From the NCBI GenBank assembly GCA_947625785.1, contig CANQPS010000019.1:1-39143 (forward strand): 39,143 nt of DNA. The letters run 5' to 3'. This DNA comes from an uncultured Clostridia bacterium (GTDB lineage: Bacteria > Bacillota > Clostridia > Oscillospirales > Acutalibacteraceae). The notes beneath the pieces were generated by a model. It was not told the origin of the DNA, did not search any database, and saw only the letters and a program-made list of their open reading frames with translations. Position numbers and translations under genes: made by a program. Within the stretch, counting starts at the first letter, position 1, and each line of letters begins with the position of its first letter. Shown here piece by piece: positions 1 through 8,035 of this stretch.

Positions 1-2
1 GG

Positions 3-75
3 AGCGGATGACGGGGTTCGAACCCGCTACATTCACCTTGGCAAGGTGACACTCTACCAAATGAGCTACATCCGC
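3..75 (-). tRNA. tRNA-Gly (GCC)
   Basis: Read on the minus strand this folds as a standard tRNA: acceptor GCGGATG pairs with CATCCGC, the T arm carries GGTTCGAACCC, and the anticodon loop TTGCCAA gives GCC (Gly). The discriminator base is T at position 3, and positions 2-1 read CC, so a genomically encoded CCA tail probably continues just outside the window. It is the last of four minus-strand tRNA genes that share one promoter. Confidence 0.95.
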
Positions 76-84
76 ATATTACGA

Positions 85-157
85 TGCCTTCGGACGGAAT
101 CGAACCATCGACACGGGGATTTTCAGTCCCCTGCTCTACCGACTGAGCTACAAAGGC
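85..157 (-). tRNA. tRNA-Phe (GAA)
   Basis: On the minus strand, acceptor GCCTTTG pairs with CGAAGGC, the T loop is GGTTCGATTCC, and the anticodon stem-loop around CTGAAAA gives GAA (Phe). The discriminator is A at position 85. No CCA is encoded, unlike the neighbouring Asp and Val genes, so the tail would be added by CCA-adding enzyme. Only 9 bases separate it from tRNA-Gly and 5 from tRNA-Asp, so the genes are co-transcribed. Confidence 0.95.
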
Positions 158-162
158 ATAAG

Positions 163-239
163 TGGCGACCCGGAACGGGCTCGAACCGTCGACCTCTAGC
201 GTGACAGGCTAGCGTTCTAACCAGCTGAACTACCGGGCC
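163..239 (-). tRNA. tRNA-Asp (GTC)
   Basis: On the minus strand, acceptor GGCCCGG pairs with CCGGGTC (one G-U pair), the anticodon loop CTGTCAC gives GTC (Asp), and the discriminator G is followed by an encoded CCA at 165-163. It lies between tRNA-Val and tRNA-Phe in the same transcript. Confidence 0.95.
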
Positions 240-244
240 ACTTA

Positions 245-320
245 TGGTGGGAACAACAGGGCTCGAACCTGTGACCCTCTGCTTGTAAGGCAGATGCTCT
301 CCCAGCTGAGCTATGCTCCC
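245..320 (-). tRNA. tRNA-Val (TAC)
   Basis: On the minus strand, acceptor GGGAGCA pairs with TGTTCCC, the anticodon loop CTTACAA gives TAC (Val), and discriminator A is followed by an encoded CCA at 247-245. It is the first gene of the four-tRNA transcript, about 50 bases downstream of the -10 box. Confidence 0.95.
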
Positions 321-369
321 ACATCTTTCAGTTCCACGATTTTTAATCATTTCCCTGACGACAGATACT

Positions 370-398
370 ATATTATCATATCTGAAAGAATTTGTCAA
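370..398 (-). promoter_or_regulatory. Promoter of the tRNA cluster
   Basis: A perfect -35 TTGACA (398-393, minus strand) stands 17 bases from a -10 TAATAT (375-370), about 50 bases upstream of tRNA-Val. This fits a sigma-A promoter for the Val-Asp-Phe-Gly cluster. The rest of the 321-637 gap, about 400 to 597, is AT-rich and holds no gene that I can support. Confidence 0.85.
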
Positions 399-596
399 CA
401 CTTTTTTTAAATTTTTTTTATTTTTTTCCCGGGTTTTTTATAAACTAATTTTACTATCTGAAAGGATAATATTCATTTCAGGTTCTGTTCTATCAATATT
501 ATTAAATGTCAGTTTTTATGTATACCATTATCTATAACATCAATTTATAAAATTTATATTCCTGTTTCTTATCTCGATTAGACGGGCAAATTACGG

Positions 597-635
597 AAAA
601 AACAGCTATCTTATTTTTTAAGACAGCCGTTTTAA
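597..635 (-). terminator. Intrinsic terminator after the RCC1-repeat gene
   Basis: Read on the minus strand, a 15-bp stem (633-619 with 613-599, two G-U pairs) closes a loop of five A. A T-run follows. It begins 5 bases past the stop codon at 638, so it ends the transcript of that gene. Confidence 0.9.
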
Positions 636-637
636 CT

Positions 638-2563
638 CTATCCAACAGTACTAACTACATTAATATCATAACTAAAAGTATAATCCATATAATCTATAAT
701 TACAGATACAATTCCTTTTTTACTTGTATCAAAATTTCTTATCATACTGTCGTCAATATCAATACATTCTATTTCATCATTACTGTATGCTATTAATAAT
801 GTTCCGCCGCTTGTATCGACACTTTCGCCGATATTATAAACAGTTTTATCAGGCAGAGTATTTAATGATACACTTAAAATAATCTTATCATTTATCTTAA
901 TATTAAAACTTTTTTGCAAACCAAAGGCACTAACATTTATTTCATTATCTCCGACTGATAAATCATCATAATACAAATCAGCACTTAATAGAGGTATTTC
1001 AATAACCTTGCCATCAAAATAAGTTGCTCTAATTTTTCCATCGCTTAAATCAATTTTTTCGTCCACATAATACTCTGTTTTTGATGGCAAAATTATATCT
1101 ATACTCTTTGGCATTTCGTTGCTGACTGTCACCTTAAATTCAAATATCGACTTATCTTTAATATAATAATTATTTGTGGTAAAGGAAGGATAATATATAT
1201 ATTCCCCGTTTAAAAATGTATTAGAATTGTCAGAATTACTATACCAACCATTTATTTTTAATTTTACAGTTTCACCATTTGAAAGCTTACATTCTACCTC
1301 TTGAATATCCGGAAATTTTATATTCTCACCTGCATATATTTCAATATTTTCAGGGGTATCTGTAACTGTATCATCTATAAATATTATCGGATATAAAATT
1401 TCCAATAACTTTGGCTCTGCATTATAAGAATTATCAATATTATTATAACCTACTATATATATACCATTTTCTTTTGATACAAATATAGTTGTATCGTTAT
1501 AACCGCTTACACCTGATATATATGTTATATTATTTAAATCATTATATTTTGAAGGGACTGCATTTATATTTAATTTATCATTTTCAAATGATGGATTATT
1601 TTTACCCCAACTATATACACCATCTTCACATACTGCATACGATTGACTTCCGTTACTAAAAACATAACTTGCAATACCTATATTTGATATACAATAAGGG
1701 GTAATTGCACAAGTACAATCTTCAGACACATAATGTTCATCATAATCTACCTGACAATTAACGCCATTTCCTATAACCCCAAAGTAATTGTTTCCCCAAG
1801 TATATACCTTACCATCACTATCCACAGCTATTCTTATTGATATATCAACTATATTATTTAATCCATTTACCTGAATTAAATCCTTACTGCATTTACAATT
1901 ATCATCAATATAGTGTGTGTCGCTCTGTAAATTACACACACTGCCATTACCCAATTGACCCTCAACATTATTTCCCCAAGACCATACTGTTCCATCATCT
2001 TTTAATATGTACCCACATAAATCATCAATAACTATCTTTTTAAATGAACTTAATTCAAATACATCTTCAATTAAAGCTCCTTCTACATTACTGTTAAGCA
2101 TTAATACTGTATAATTATTGTCATTATTTTTTCTTACATAGTAGTCCCCACTGGCTGCCACTATATTTTTTAATCCATTAATTTGAGCAGCTTGAGCAAT
2201 CCCATTCACTTGTATATCAGTACTCCAAATATACACATCGCCATTTTTTGATATACCTCTGTTAGCATCTATAAGTTCATTTATCGCACATATATCATAA
2301 ACTTGTGTACTATAAAATTTATCATCATTAATATAATATATAGACACTGTGCCATCGTTAAATAATACAGTATATCCACTATTACTTGGATAAACTTGCT
2401 TTACATTAAATTCATTTATTACCCAGTTGCTTATAATATTTTTATTATTATAGTCATTATCATTACTTTTTTTAAATAAAAGATATCCCACAGCAGATAA
2501 AATCAATACCAATAAGACAGACAATAATATTATTATTTTTTTGTTTAGTAACTTCTCTCTCAT
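638..2563 (-). CDS. Surface-anchored RCC1-repeat protein with Ig-like domains
   Basis: This 641-residue protein starts with a short basic stretch and a hydrophobic segment (about residues 9-31), suggesting a signal anchor that exposes the rest outside the cell. Residues about 50-390 carry blades of an RCC1-type beta-propeller, seen in motifs such as SWGNNVEGQLGNGS, TWGNNYFGVIGNG and YSWGKNN. Two blades hold the same inserted loop, C-x6-H-Y-x4-C-x-C. Residues about 485-640 hold two segments (for example YYVDEKIDLSDGKIRATY) that resemble bacterial Ig-like Big_3 domains. The ATG at 2563 has only a weak ribosome binding site (GGTG). A TATAAT at 2600-2595 with a poor -35 lies upstream. The gene stands alone between two terminators. 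RCC1 and Big_3 are well-known families; the specific role is unknown to me, with ligand or adhesin function a guess. Confidence 0.8.
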   Translation of the reverse strand: MREKLLNKKIIILLSVLLVLILSAVGYLLFKKSNDNDYNNKNIISNWVINEFNVKQVYPSNSGYTVLFNDGTVSIYYINDDKFYSTQVYDICAINELIDANRGISKNGDVYIWSTDIQVNGIAQAAQINGLKNIVAASGDYYVRKNNDNNYTVLMLNSNVEGALIEDVFELSSFKKIVIDDLCGYILKDDGTVWSWGNNVEGQLGNGSVCNLQSDTHYIDDNCKCSKDLIQVNGLNNIVDISIRIAVDSDGKVYTWGNNYFGVIGNGVNCQVDYDEHYVSEDCTCAITPYCISNIGIASYVFSNGSQSYAVCEDGVYSWGKNNPSFENDKLNINAVPSKYNDLNNITYISGVSGYNDTTIFVSKENGIYIVGYNNIDNSYNAEPKLLEILYPIIFIDDTVTDTPENIEIYAGENIKFPDIQEVECKLSNGETVKLKINGWYSNSDNSNTFLNGEYIYYPSFTTNNYYIKDKSIFEFKVTVSNEMPKSIDIILPSKTEYYVDEKIDLSDGKIRATYFDGKVIEIPLLSADLYYDDLSVGDNEINVSAFGLQKSFNIKINDKIILSVSLNTLPDKTVYNIGESVDTSGGTLLIAYSNDEIECIDIDDSMIRNFDTSKKGIVSVIIDYMDYTFSYDINVVSTVG

Positions 2564-2751
2564 AAAGACACCATTCCCAAATAAAAGTAGTTATATTATA
2601 CATATATCATAAATTTACACAAAATACAACCCAATTACAAAAGTACTATTTAAAAATACTTATTATTATTTTATAAAAAAGTTAATATATTAATTTTCTT
2701 TTTCTGCCATTTCAGATAAGTATTGATGAAATCAATTGCACATAATGAAGT

Positions 2752-2790
2752 AAAAATGGCAAGCAGATGTTTTAGTATTCTGCTTGCCAT
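2752..2790 (-). terminator. Intrinsic terminator after the cobalamin-operon genes
   Basis: A perfect 12-bp stem (ATGGCAAGCAGA at 2756-2767 with its complement at 2779-2790) is followed on the minus strand by TTTTT. It lies 65 bases past the stop codon at 2855 and ends the DUF4430 operon, separating it from the RCC1-repeat gene. Confidence 0.9.
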
Positions 2791-2854
2791 ATATAAAAGT
2801 ATTAATGATTTTTATGTTTTGTATGCTTTGATGAATTGGGATAGGAATAAATAC

Positions 2855-4972
2855 CTATCTGCCAATATGAGTTTTCTTTCCCGCAAAAGCAGTTAATAAT
2901 ATAGTTGATAGAACAAACAATGTTAATGATACAGCTATATTTGAATTATCGCCTGTTGGTACTTCATTATTACCAGGATTTGCAGGGGGATTTTCCGGTG
3001 AACTTGGTTTTTGTTCCGGAGTGGTTTGTTCCGGTTTATTTTGTTCTTGTTCAGCAATCTTTACATCATAATTACCGCAGCTATATAAATCCGCATAACC
3101 GTTTGCAAATCTCCAATATGATACAAGTGCATAAAGTACTTGGTCTGTTGCCATAAGATTATATTTCATATTTGATTTGATATGTGCAAAAGAGCCATCT
3201 TCAACTCTAAAAGTTAAAATCGCATCTAAAAGCGTATTGCCATTCTTAATAAATCTGTTATCTGTTGCCGGATCTATACCAACCATTGTAACGGCTGCTA
3301 AAACCTGTGCAATACTTTCTGCATTTTCACTTCCCCAAGATGAATAACCACCGTTACTATTTTGCATAGCAGATAACTTTTCTAATGCCTCATCTATAAC
3401 CATTTTAACAGTAACATTTCTTTCTTCTCCAGATTCGAAATTGGTATATGTATATACCGTATCATCATTGTAATATGGTGCAAGTGCCTGAATTGCCATA
3501 GATGTTATATCAACATCTGAATTTATTCCAAAAAGTGCCCAACCTGCATAATTTCCATTACTGTCTTTAAGCTGTAATTCCAATAATTGTTTTATCATAT
3601 CATTAAGTTTATATTGTGCGTCTTCCGGAATCACAACGTTTTTAGATGTATTAATAGCATTAATAGCATAAATCAAGCCATTTATTCCTTGGTTTGCAAC
3701 ACCTCCTGATAATACACAGTTATATGTTCCATCTGCTAAAAGATTTATTTTTTGATTATTATATTCTCCAAAATCTGTTGCATCTGCACCCAATGCAGTT
3801 AAAGCAATAATACCCCTACTCCATTCTGTTGATTTTGATGTACTCAAAAAACCATCGTTAGCATTATATAAATCGCTTACATTTTGTTCAAGTGCCTTTA
3901 GATAATCATTATATCCTTCGCCATCATCATATTTGTACTCAGTTCTGCCGTCCGAATATTTTACTGAATATCTTCCCATTGCAAAAGCCAACCAATCAGT
4001 TGAAGTTGTTCCAACTAATGATAATACTTTTTCACTTCCGAGTAAATTTTCGCTGTCCGGTGCAGTGTTAGTTTTTCTTCCTGAGATACCACTATTTATA
4101 TATTCTTCAAGCTGTGCAATTAATTTTTCATTGCCAATACTTGAAATATTCTCTTTTATAAGCTGCTTTTTAACTGTAATAGTAATACTGTCTGTATCAT
4201 TGGTGCCGGAATATGAATTATATACACTATTAATATTTATAACTGTACCATCTTCTACGGGTATTTCTCTAAGATATTTATATTCGGTATCGCCAACAGA
4301 GTATGTTACAATGGAATTATAATTTTCTACATCTACACTTAACTTAATGCCTGTAACATTTTCTGCAAGTGTAAGTGTATAATCTTTAATATCCGTACTA
4401 AATTCAGGCGAAATTGTTCCATAACTGCTGTCAAGATTTATACTTGTAATCTTGGCACTTTCTTTTGACCAATCACTGCCAATATCTATACCCCAAAGAC
4501 AAGTATATTTCCATTCTATAATATCGCCGTTTTCTACATATATATCGTTCATACCCTTATCAGAAAACCAATTATTATATGTGAACATCCAGCCACTCAT
4601 ATCACCACAAGTATAATCACCTAATTCTTCGTAATAAACATCATTTACTGTAAAGCCATTAATACTGTTTAAGTAACTTTCCGTACCGACATAACTTATA
4701 CCTAATTTATCTAAAAGTCGATATGTTACATCTGAAACACTGTCACCCTCATAAAACTCCACCGTTGTATCTGCAATAATAACACCTATTGGTTCTTCGA
4801 TGTCACATTCATCAATTCTTTCAACGGTATCCTCAAAACTAATTGTAACATAACCTAATATGCCATTTGAACTTTCAGCTCTTGCTGCTGTTAAAAAACA
4901 GCCTGACATAAGTATCATAGTCAAAACATAGACAATAATCTTACCGGTTATGCTTTTTCTTAAACTAACCAT
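2855..4972 (-). CDS. Transcobalamin-like surface protein: DUF4430, beta-sandwich, alpha-toroid, wall anchor
   Basis: This is a secreted protein of about 705 residues. It has a signal peptide (residues 1-33, ending near TAARAES) and a DUF4430/transcobalamin C-terminal-like domain (about 60-165) with SGWMFTYN and LWGIDIGSDW. Next come a cadherin-like beta-sandwich (about 170-275) and a helical region (about 285-650) resembling the alpha/alpha-toroid of prenyltransferase-repeat proteins and intrinsic factor, with DITSMAIQALAPYYN and NSNGGYSSWGSENAES. A Pro/Glu linker leads to VPTGDNSN, a hydrophobic stretch and KKTHIGR, a variant of a sortase signal. The upstream gene's TGA overlaps this ATG (TGATG). 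AAGGAG lies 11 bases before it, and an in-frame GTG one codon earlier (4975) is an alternative start. The transcript starts at the cobalamin riboswitch, so B12 binding at the cell surface is the likely role. That is inference; no binding residue can be verified by eye. Confidence 0.8.
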   Translation of the reverse strand: MVSLRKSITGKIIVYVLTMILMSGCFLTAARAESSNGILGYVTISFEDTVERIDECDIEEPIGVIIADTTVEFYEGDSVSDVTYRLLDKLGISYVGTESYLNSINGFTVNDVYYEELGDYTCGDMSGWMFTYNNWFSDKGMNDIYVENGDIIEWKYTCLWGIDIGSDWSKESAKITSINLDSSYGTISPEFSTDIKDYTLTLAENVTGIKLSVDVENYNSIVTYSVGDTEYKYLREIPVEDGTVININSVYNSYSGTNDTDSITITVKKQLIKENISSIGNEKLIAQLEEYINSGISGRKTNTAPDSENLLGSEKVLSLVGTTSTDWLAFAMGRYSVKYSDGRTEYKYDDGEGYNDYLKALEQNVSDLYNANDGFLSTSKSTEWSRGIIALTALGADATDFGEYNNQKINLLADGTYNCVLSGGVANQGINGLIYAINAINTSKNVVIPEDAQYKLNDMIKQLLELQLKDSNGNYAGWALFGINSDVDITSMAIQALAPYYNDDTVYTYTNFESGEERNVTVKMVIDEALEKLSAMQNSNGGYSSWGSENAESIAQVLAAVTMVGIDPATDNRFIKNGNTLLDAILTFRVEDGSFAHIKSNMKYNLMATDQVLYALVSYWRFANGYADLYSCGNYDVKIAEQEQNKPEQTTPEQKPSSPENPPANPGNNEVPTGDNSNIAVSLTLFVLSTILLTAFAGKKTHIGR

Positions 4973-6210
4973 CACTTATTACACTCCTTAATTTGAATTA
5001 TTTTATATATGATAAACCCAACAATAGCAATAAATAACAATATAATAAAAATTATTATAATATAGAATTCTATTTTACTGCTTTTATTATTATCATCATA
5101 TTGAATATTGCTAACATTGTCGGAAACCATATCAGATTTATTGTTATTAATATTGGAATTTTCCAAATTACTGAATACTTTACTTTCCTGAATATCACTT
5201 GATGTAATGCTGCTTAAAATTTCACTCGATGTATTATCATCTCCATTACTTTCAATATCACTTGAAAAATCATTTAAATTGATTTCGTTTTCACTTGATA
5301 CAATATTACTTGCAGTACTTTCTTCCCTATTTTTTGAGGTATTACTTACTATGCTGTTTGATAATACCTTACTTTCATTTTTACTTTTTATATCGCTTTC
5401 AACCTTAAAAGACTTTACAGCATCATTCAAAATATTGTATGCACTATCAACAGAGCTTTGAGCAGCATCTACACTTTGCAGAACATCAATGGCATTTTTA
5501 TATGCACTGTCAGTCTTAATATTTGAATCTAAATTATTTGCTTCGGCTACAAGTCTCGTTAAATCATCTTTATTTGCAGTATTATAATATGGTTCTTCCC
5601 CACTCAAAATATAACTATCACCAATATCTCTACCTAATGATAATGTAAATTGCAGTCTTATAACATCACCATCTTTGACAGAATATTCACTCATAGAAAT
5701 ACTTGGAAATTCATTATTTACACAATACATCCAACCGGATTCACTTGTAAAATCAAATTCCCCGATAAAGCCATTATTTGCATATTCGCTGATTTCAAAT
5801 TCGTCTAAATGCTCATTAATGCATTTTGGAATAGATGGAGAAATATCTAATATTTTATAATTTTCAAGTGATTTACCCTTATTTGAATTTATATACCCAT
5901 CAAAATTCCTTATGCCTTTATTGCCCGAGGATATATATGCAAGATAAAAGCCCTCATCTTCCGAACCACTATAAAAACACAAGTATCCATTACTATGTAA
6001 TGTATTGGTAATTATTTTGGCAACATTAGTATTCTTATCGACCTCTAAATTAACAGGCTCCATAATATATCCATTACCTATTGTAAATAACTCTATACTC
6101 AAAGTAATTTTTACAGTGTTATCCGCAAAAACAACTAAAAATACAAACGAATAAATTAATGTCATTAAAGTTATTCCAATGGCTATACTAAATGATATAA
6201 CCTTTTTCAT
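4972..6210 (-). CDS. DUF4430 membrane-anchored surface protein, first gene of the cobalamin-riboswitch operon
   Basis: This 412-residue protein has an N-terminal signal sequence (about 1-31, ending FLVVFADN). A DUF4430/transcobalamin-like domain follows (about 40-200), with SGWMYCVNNEFP and LSLGRDIGD closely matching the second gene. Then come a short helical segment (about 205-265), a long Ser/Asn-rich spacer (about 270-370), and a C-terminal transmembrane helix with a basic tail (KIIQIKECNK). It looks like a domain held off the membrane on a flexible stalk. I chose ATG 6210 because an in-frame GTG at 6228 would start directly behind the terminator hairpin, with no room for a ribosome binding site; AGTGAGAG lies before 6210. 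Expression is likely shut off by cobalamin through the riboswitch at 6339-6514. Confidence 0.8.
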   Translation of the reverse strand: MKKVISFSIAIGITLMTLIYSFVFLVVFADNTVKITLSIELFTIGNGYIMEPVNLEVDKNTNVAKIITNTLHSNGYLCFYSGSEDEGFYLAYISSGNKGIRNFDGYINSNKGKSLENYKILDISPSIPKCINEHLDEFEISEYANNGFIGEFDFTSESGWMYCVNNEFPSISMSEYSVKDGDVIRLQFTLSLGRDIGDSYILSGEEPYYNTANKDDLTRLVAEANNLDSNIKTDSAYKNAIDVLQSVDAAQSSVDSAYNILNDAVKSFKVESDIKSKNESKVLSNSIVSNTSKNREESTASNIVSSENEINLNDFSSDIESNGDDNTSSEILSSITSSDIQESKVFSNLENSNINNNKSDMVSDNVSNIQYDDNNKSSKIEFYIIIIFIILLFIAIVGFIIYKIIQIKECNK

Positions 6211-6232
6211 ATTAAAAATCACTCTCACTAAA

Positions 6233-6268
6233 TAAAAATGCTGTACCTCTTAGGCAGAAGTACAGCAT
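6233..6268 (-). terminator. Riboswitch expression-platform terminator
   Basis: On the minus strand a perfect 9-bp stem (ATGCTGTAC at 6268-6260 with GTACAGCAT at 6246-6238) is followed by TTTTTATTT. It lies between the cobalamin aptamer and the start codon of the first DUF4430 gene, which is where a transcription-attenuating terminator is expected. Confidence 0.85.
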
Positions 6269-6338
6269 ATAATTACACAACAACAATAGAGAGAATTCAA
6301 ATAAAAAAACTCTCCCAATAATACTAAAAAATTATAGC

Positions 6339-6514
6339 TACGCTATCCCACTTGCCCAAAAGCGTATCATAAATATAAGTATACAGTGGGCATTCCGACT
6401 TAATGACCTATTTACAAAAAAAGTCAAATTACGATAATGGCGGTTGCGTCGGATTTTCACCGAACTTCCCCCTAAAATATCCGCATAACTTTTGGCAGAT
6501 ATACCTGAATACTT
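6339..6514 (-). promoter_or_regulatory. Cobalamin (B12) riboswitch
   Basis: On the minus strand the leader holds the hallmark core GGGGGAAGTTCGGTGAAAAT followed by CCGACGCAACCGCC, then a B12-box-like AAGTCGGAATGCCCACTG. The ends pair as P1 (AAGTAT at 6514-6509 with ATACTT at 6382-6377). A hairpin just 3' (TACGCT at 6366-6361 with AGCGTA at 6344-6339) sits where P13 belongs; its loop contains GTGG, which could pair with CCGC in the core. The peripheral helices between core and B12 box are short, so it may be a compact subclass. A terminator follows at 6233-6268. Ligand binding most likely turns the operon off. Confidence 0.88.
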
Positions 6515-6540
6515 TTAATTATTCAATTTACATAACTGGT

Positions 6541-6569
6541 ATTATAATACTTATAAATTACTTTGTCAA
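6541..6569 (-). promoter_or_regulatory. Promoter of the cobalamin-riboswitch operon
   Basis: A perfect TTGACA (6569-6564, minus strand) lies exactly 17 bases from a perfect TATAAT (6546-6541). Transcription would begin about 20 bases before the P1 stem of the riboswitch. Such a strong promoter fits a gene set controlled mainly by attenuation. Confidence 0.92.
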
Positions 6570-6587
6570 GCAATTTGTTCACCTTTT

Positions 6588-6680
6588 GTGAGGCTTTGCC
6601 CTGCACCCCACAGGTGCTTTGCTCTCAGCCCATTAAGGGAACTTTTTGAAAAATTTTCCCTTAAAACCCTCAAAAACTTT
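6588..6680. repeat. Probable dispersed-repeat remnant
   Basis: This stretch is GC-richer than its surroundings and holds short nested inverted repeats: GAGGCTTTGCCCTGCACCCC followed by CAGGTGC, and an imperfect palindrome of AAGGGAA and TTCCCTT around 6638-6664. It resembles non-coding repeat debris often seen between genes in Clostridia, but I cannot confirm other copies from one window. A 61-codon frame at 6646-6831 starts with TTG inside it and is not supported. The remainder of 6680-6882 is AT-rich with no clear feature. Confidence 0.35.
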
Positions 6681-6882
6681 TAATTTTATATTTAATGATA
6701 TACAAACTATTCACGAATACAATTTTGATTTTATTATATTTTTTATTGTTATGATTTCATTTATTGTCGTATATAGAATTATTACATATTGTTATTTTCA
6801 AAAAATAAAAAAATCACACCAAAAAGAATAATGTCAGAATAACTTGTTTAATCTAAGATGAGAAAATATTATGTTTGCCATC

Positions 6883-7968
6883 TCATTTAACACAATATAA
6901 ATTTAAGTCCCAAGCCGGTATATAAGGGTGTTGGCGTAAATAAAATTTATAACCGCTATTTATACTATTTACAAGTAAAGGTAATTTGAAAAAATCGTCA
7001 CAATGATGGTAAACTGCTATATTCATTTTCGGAGAAAAATTTTTAATAGTATTTATACCGCCAATTAATGCTTCATATTCTGCCCCCTCAACATCAAACT
7101 TTATATATGAAATATCATTTCCGTTCAAAATACTGTCAATAGAAGTAACTTGTATAGCTTTACTTTTTTTATTGATATTAATATTTTTATCTATTGAGGA
7201 ATTGCGTCCGCCCTTATTTTCAAACATTAGTATATCAGGCTTGTTCCATATACCATATTGGTATAACTCAATGTTATTAAGTTTTTTAGCATATAAAGAT
7301 AATTTTCTGAATGTTTTTTCGTCCGGTTCAAGTGCGATTATTTTGGAATATTTTTTACTGCCCATATATTTTAAAAATTCTTCGATAGTATCTCCACGAT
7401 ATGCACCCAAGTCAAGATATTTTTCATTTTCACGAAATTTTATTATATCAGAAAAAACTTCTTGTTTATCCGAATAGCTGTCTAACAAATAATTTAACTC
7501 TCCTGTAAAATAAAATTTTAATGTATTATCAAAAACCTTTAATGAATGTTTATCTTCAAATAAGTCCCTTGCCTTTTCTATATTGTTGTTATATTTATTG
7601 ATAAAATCACAATCGCATATTAAATCCCCAAAAACCGAAATACTTGGGACTAATGTTTTATATTTAGATGCTACTTTTTTAATATTCTCCATAACATCTT
7701 CAAGCTGTGATGCAAAACATACCAAAATTATAAATTCTGAAAATTCCTTTTCAATATCGCTTAATTTTTTAACCTTATAACCCCTATAATATTGCCCTCT
7801 GACAAAATCATCACTCGCCATAACACCGCTCGGTTTTAAATCTATTTTTTCAAGCTGATTTATAACTTTATCAGCACCATTTCCCATTCCATAAAGTATT
7901 ATTGGCAATTTACTTTCCTTAACTGTTTCAAAGCAACTTTTTTTATTTTTTAAAATATTATATATCAT
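6883..7968 (-). CDS. FkbM family methyltransferase with N-terminal Rossmann-like domain
   Basis: This 361-residue protein has an N-terminal nucleotide-binding-like domain (about 15-110, with PIILYGMGNGADKVINQL). A C-terminal FkbM-type SAM-dependent methyltransferase domain (about 170-345) carries motif I YLDLGAYRGDT, the acidic ALEPDEKTF, and IKFDVEGAEYEAL. FkbM enzymes usually O-methylate sugars or polyketides, and the paired N-terminal domain is common in glycan-modification enzymes; the substrate here is unknown. The start is ATG 7968 with AGGGAG 9 bases upstream. An upstream in-frame ATG at 8004 falls in the loop of the preceding gene's terminator and has no ribosome binding site. No glycosyltransferases flank it, so its pathway is not visible. 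Confidence 0.85.
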   Translation of the reverse strand: MIYNILKNKKSCFETVKESKLPIILYGMGNGADKVINQLEKIDLKPSGVMASDDFVRGQYYRGYKVKKLSDIEKEFSEFIILVCFASQLEDVMENIKKVASKYKTLVPSISVFGDLICDCDFINKYNNNIEKARDLFEDKHSLKVFDNTLKFYFTGELNYLLDSYSDKQEVFSDIIKFRENEKYLDLGAYRGDTIEEFLKYMGSKKYSKIIALEPDEKTFRKLSLYAKKLNNIELYQYGIWNKPDILMFENKGGRNSSIDKNININKKSKAIQVTSIDSILNGNDISYIKFDVEGAEYEALIGGINTIKNFSPKMNIAVYHHCDDFFKLPLLVNSINSGYKFYLRQHPYIPAWDLNLYCVK

Positions 7969-7989
7969 TGTTAAATGCTCCCTGAGAGT

Positions 7990-8021
7990 AAAAGGCTGTA
8001 TCATAAAATATGATACAGCCT
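7990..8021 (-). terminator. Terminator after the giant repeat-protein gene
   Basis: A perfect 12-bp stem (7993-8004 with 8010-8021) with a 5-base loop begins 14 bases past the stop codon at 8036. It is followed on the minus strand by a short run of T. It probably ends the 8036-15709 transcript, although the T-run is short and some read-through into the methyltransferase gene is possible. Confidence 0.7.
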
Positions 8022-8035
8022 CTTTATTTAAATTT

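Noticed and set aside
123-401. A 92-codon minus-strand frame across the tRNA cluster
   Set aside because: It runs through three tRNA genes and has no coding character of its own.
6646-6831. A 61-codon plus-strand frame with a hydrophobic segment
   Set aside because: It starts with TTG inside a palindromic repeat and reads AT-rich sequence that easily mimics membrane helices. Only a weak ribosome binding site is present.
7969-8004. A 12-codon upstream extension of the FkbM gene
   Set aside because: The ATG at 8004 lies in the stem-loop of the preceding terminator with no ribosome binding site, while ATG 7968 has AGGGAG at good spacing.
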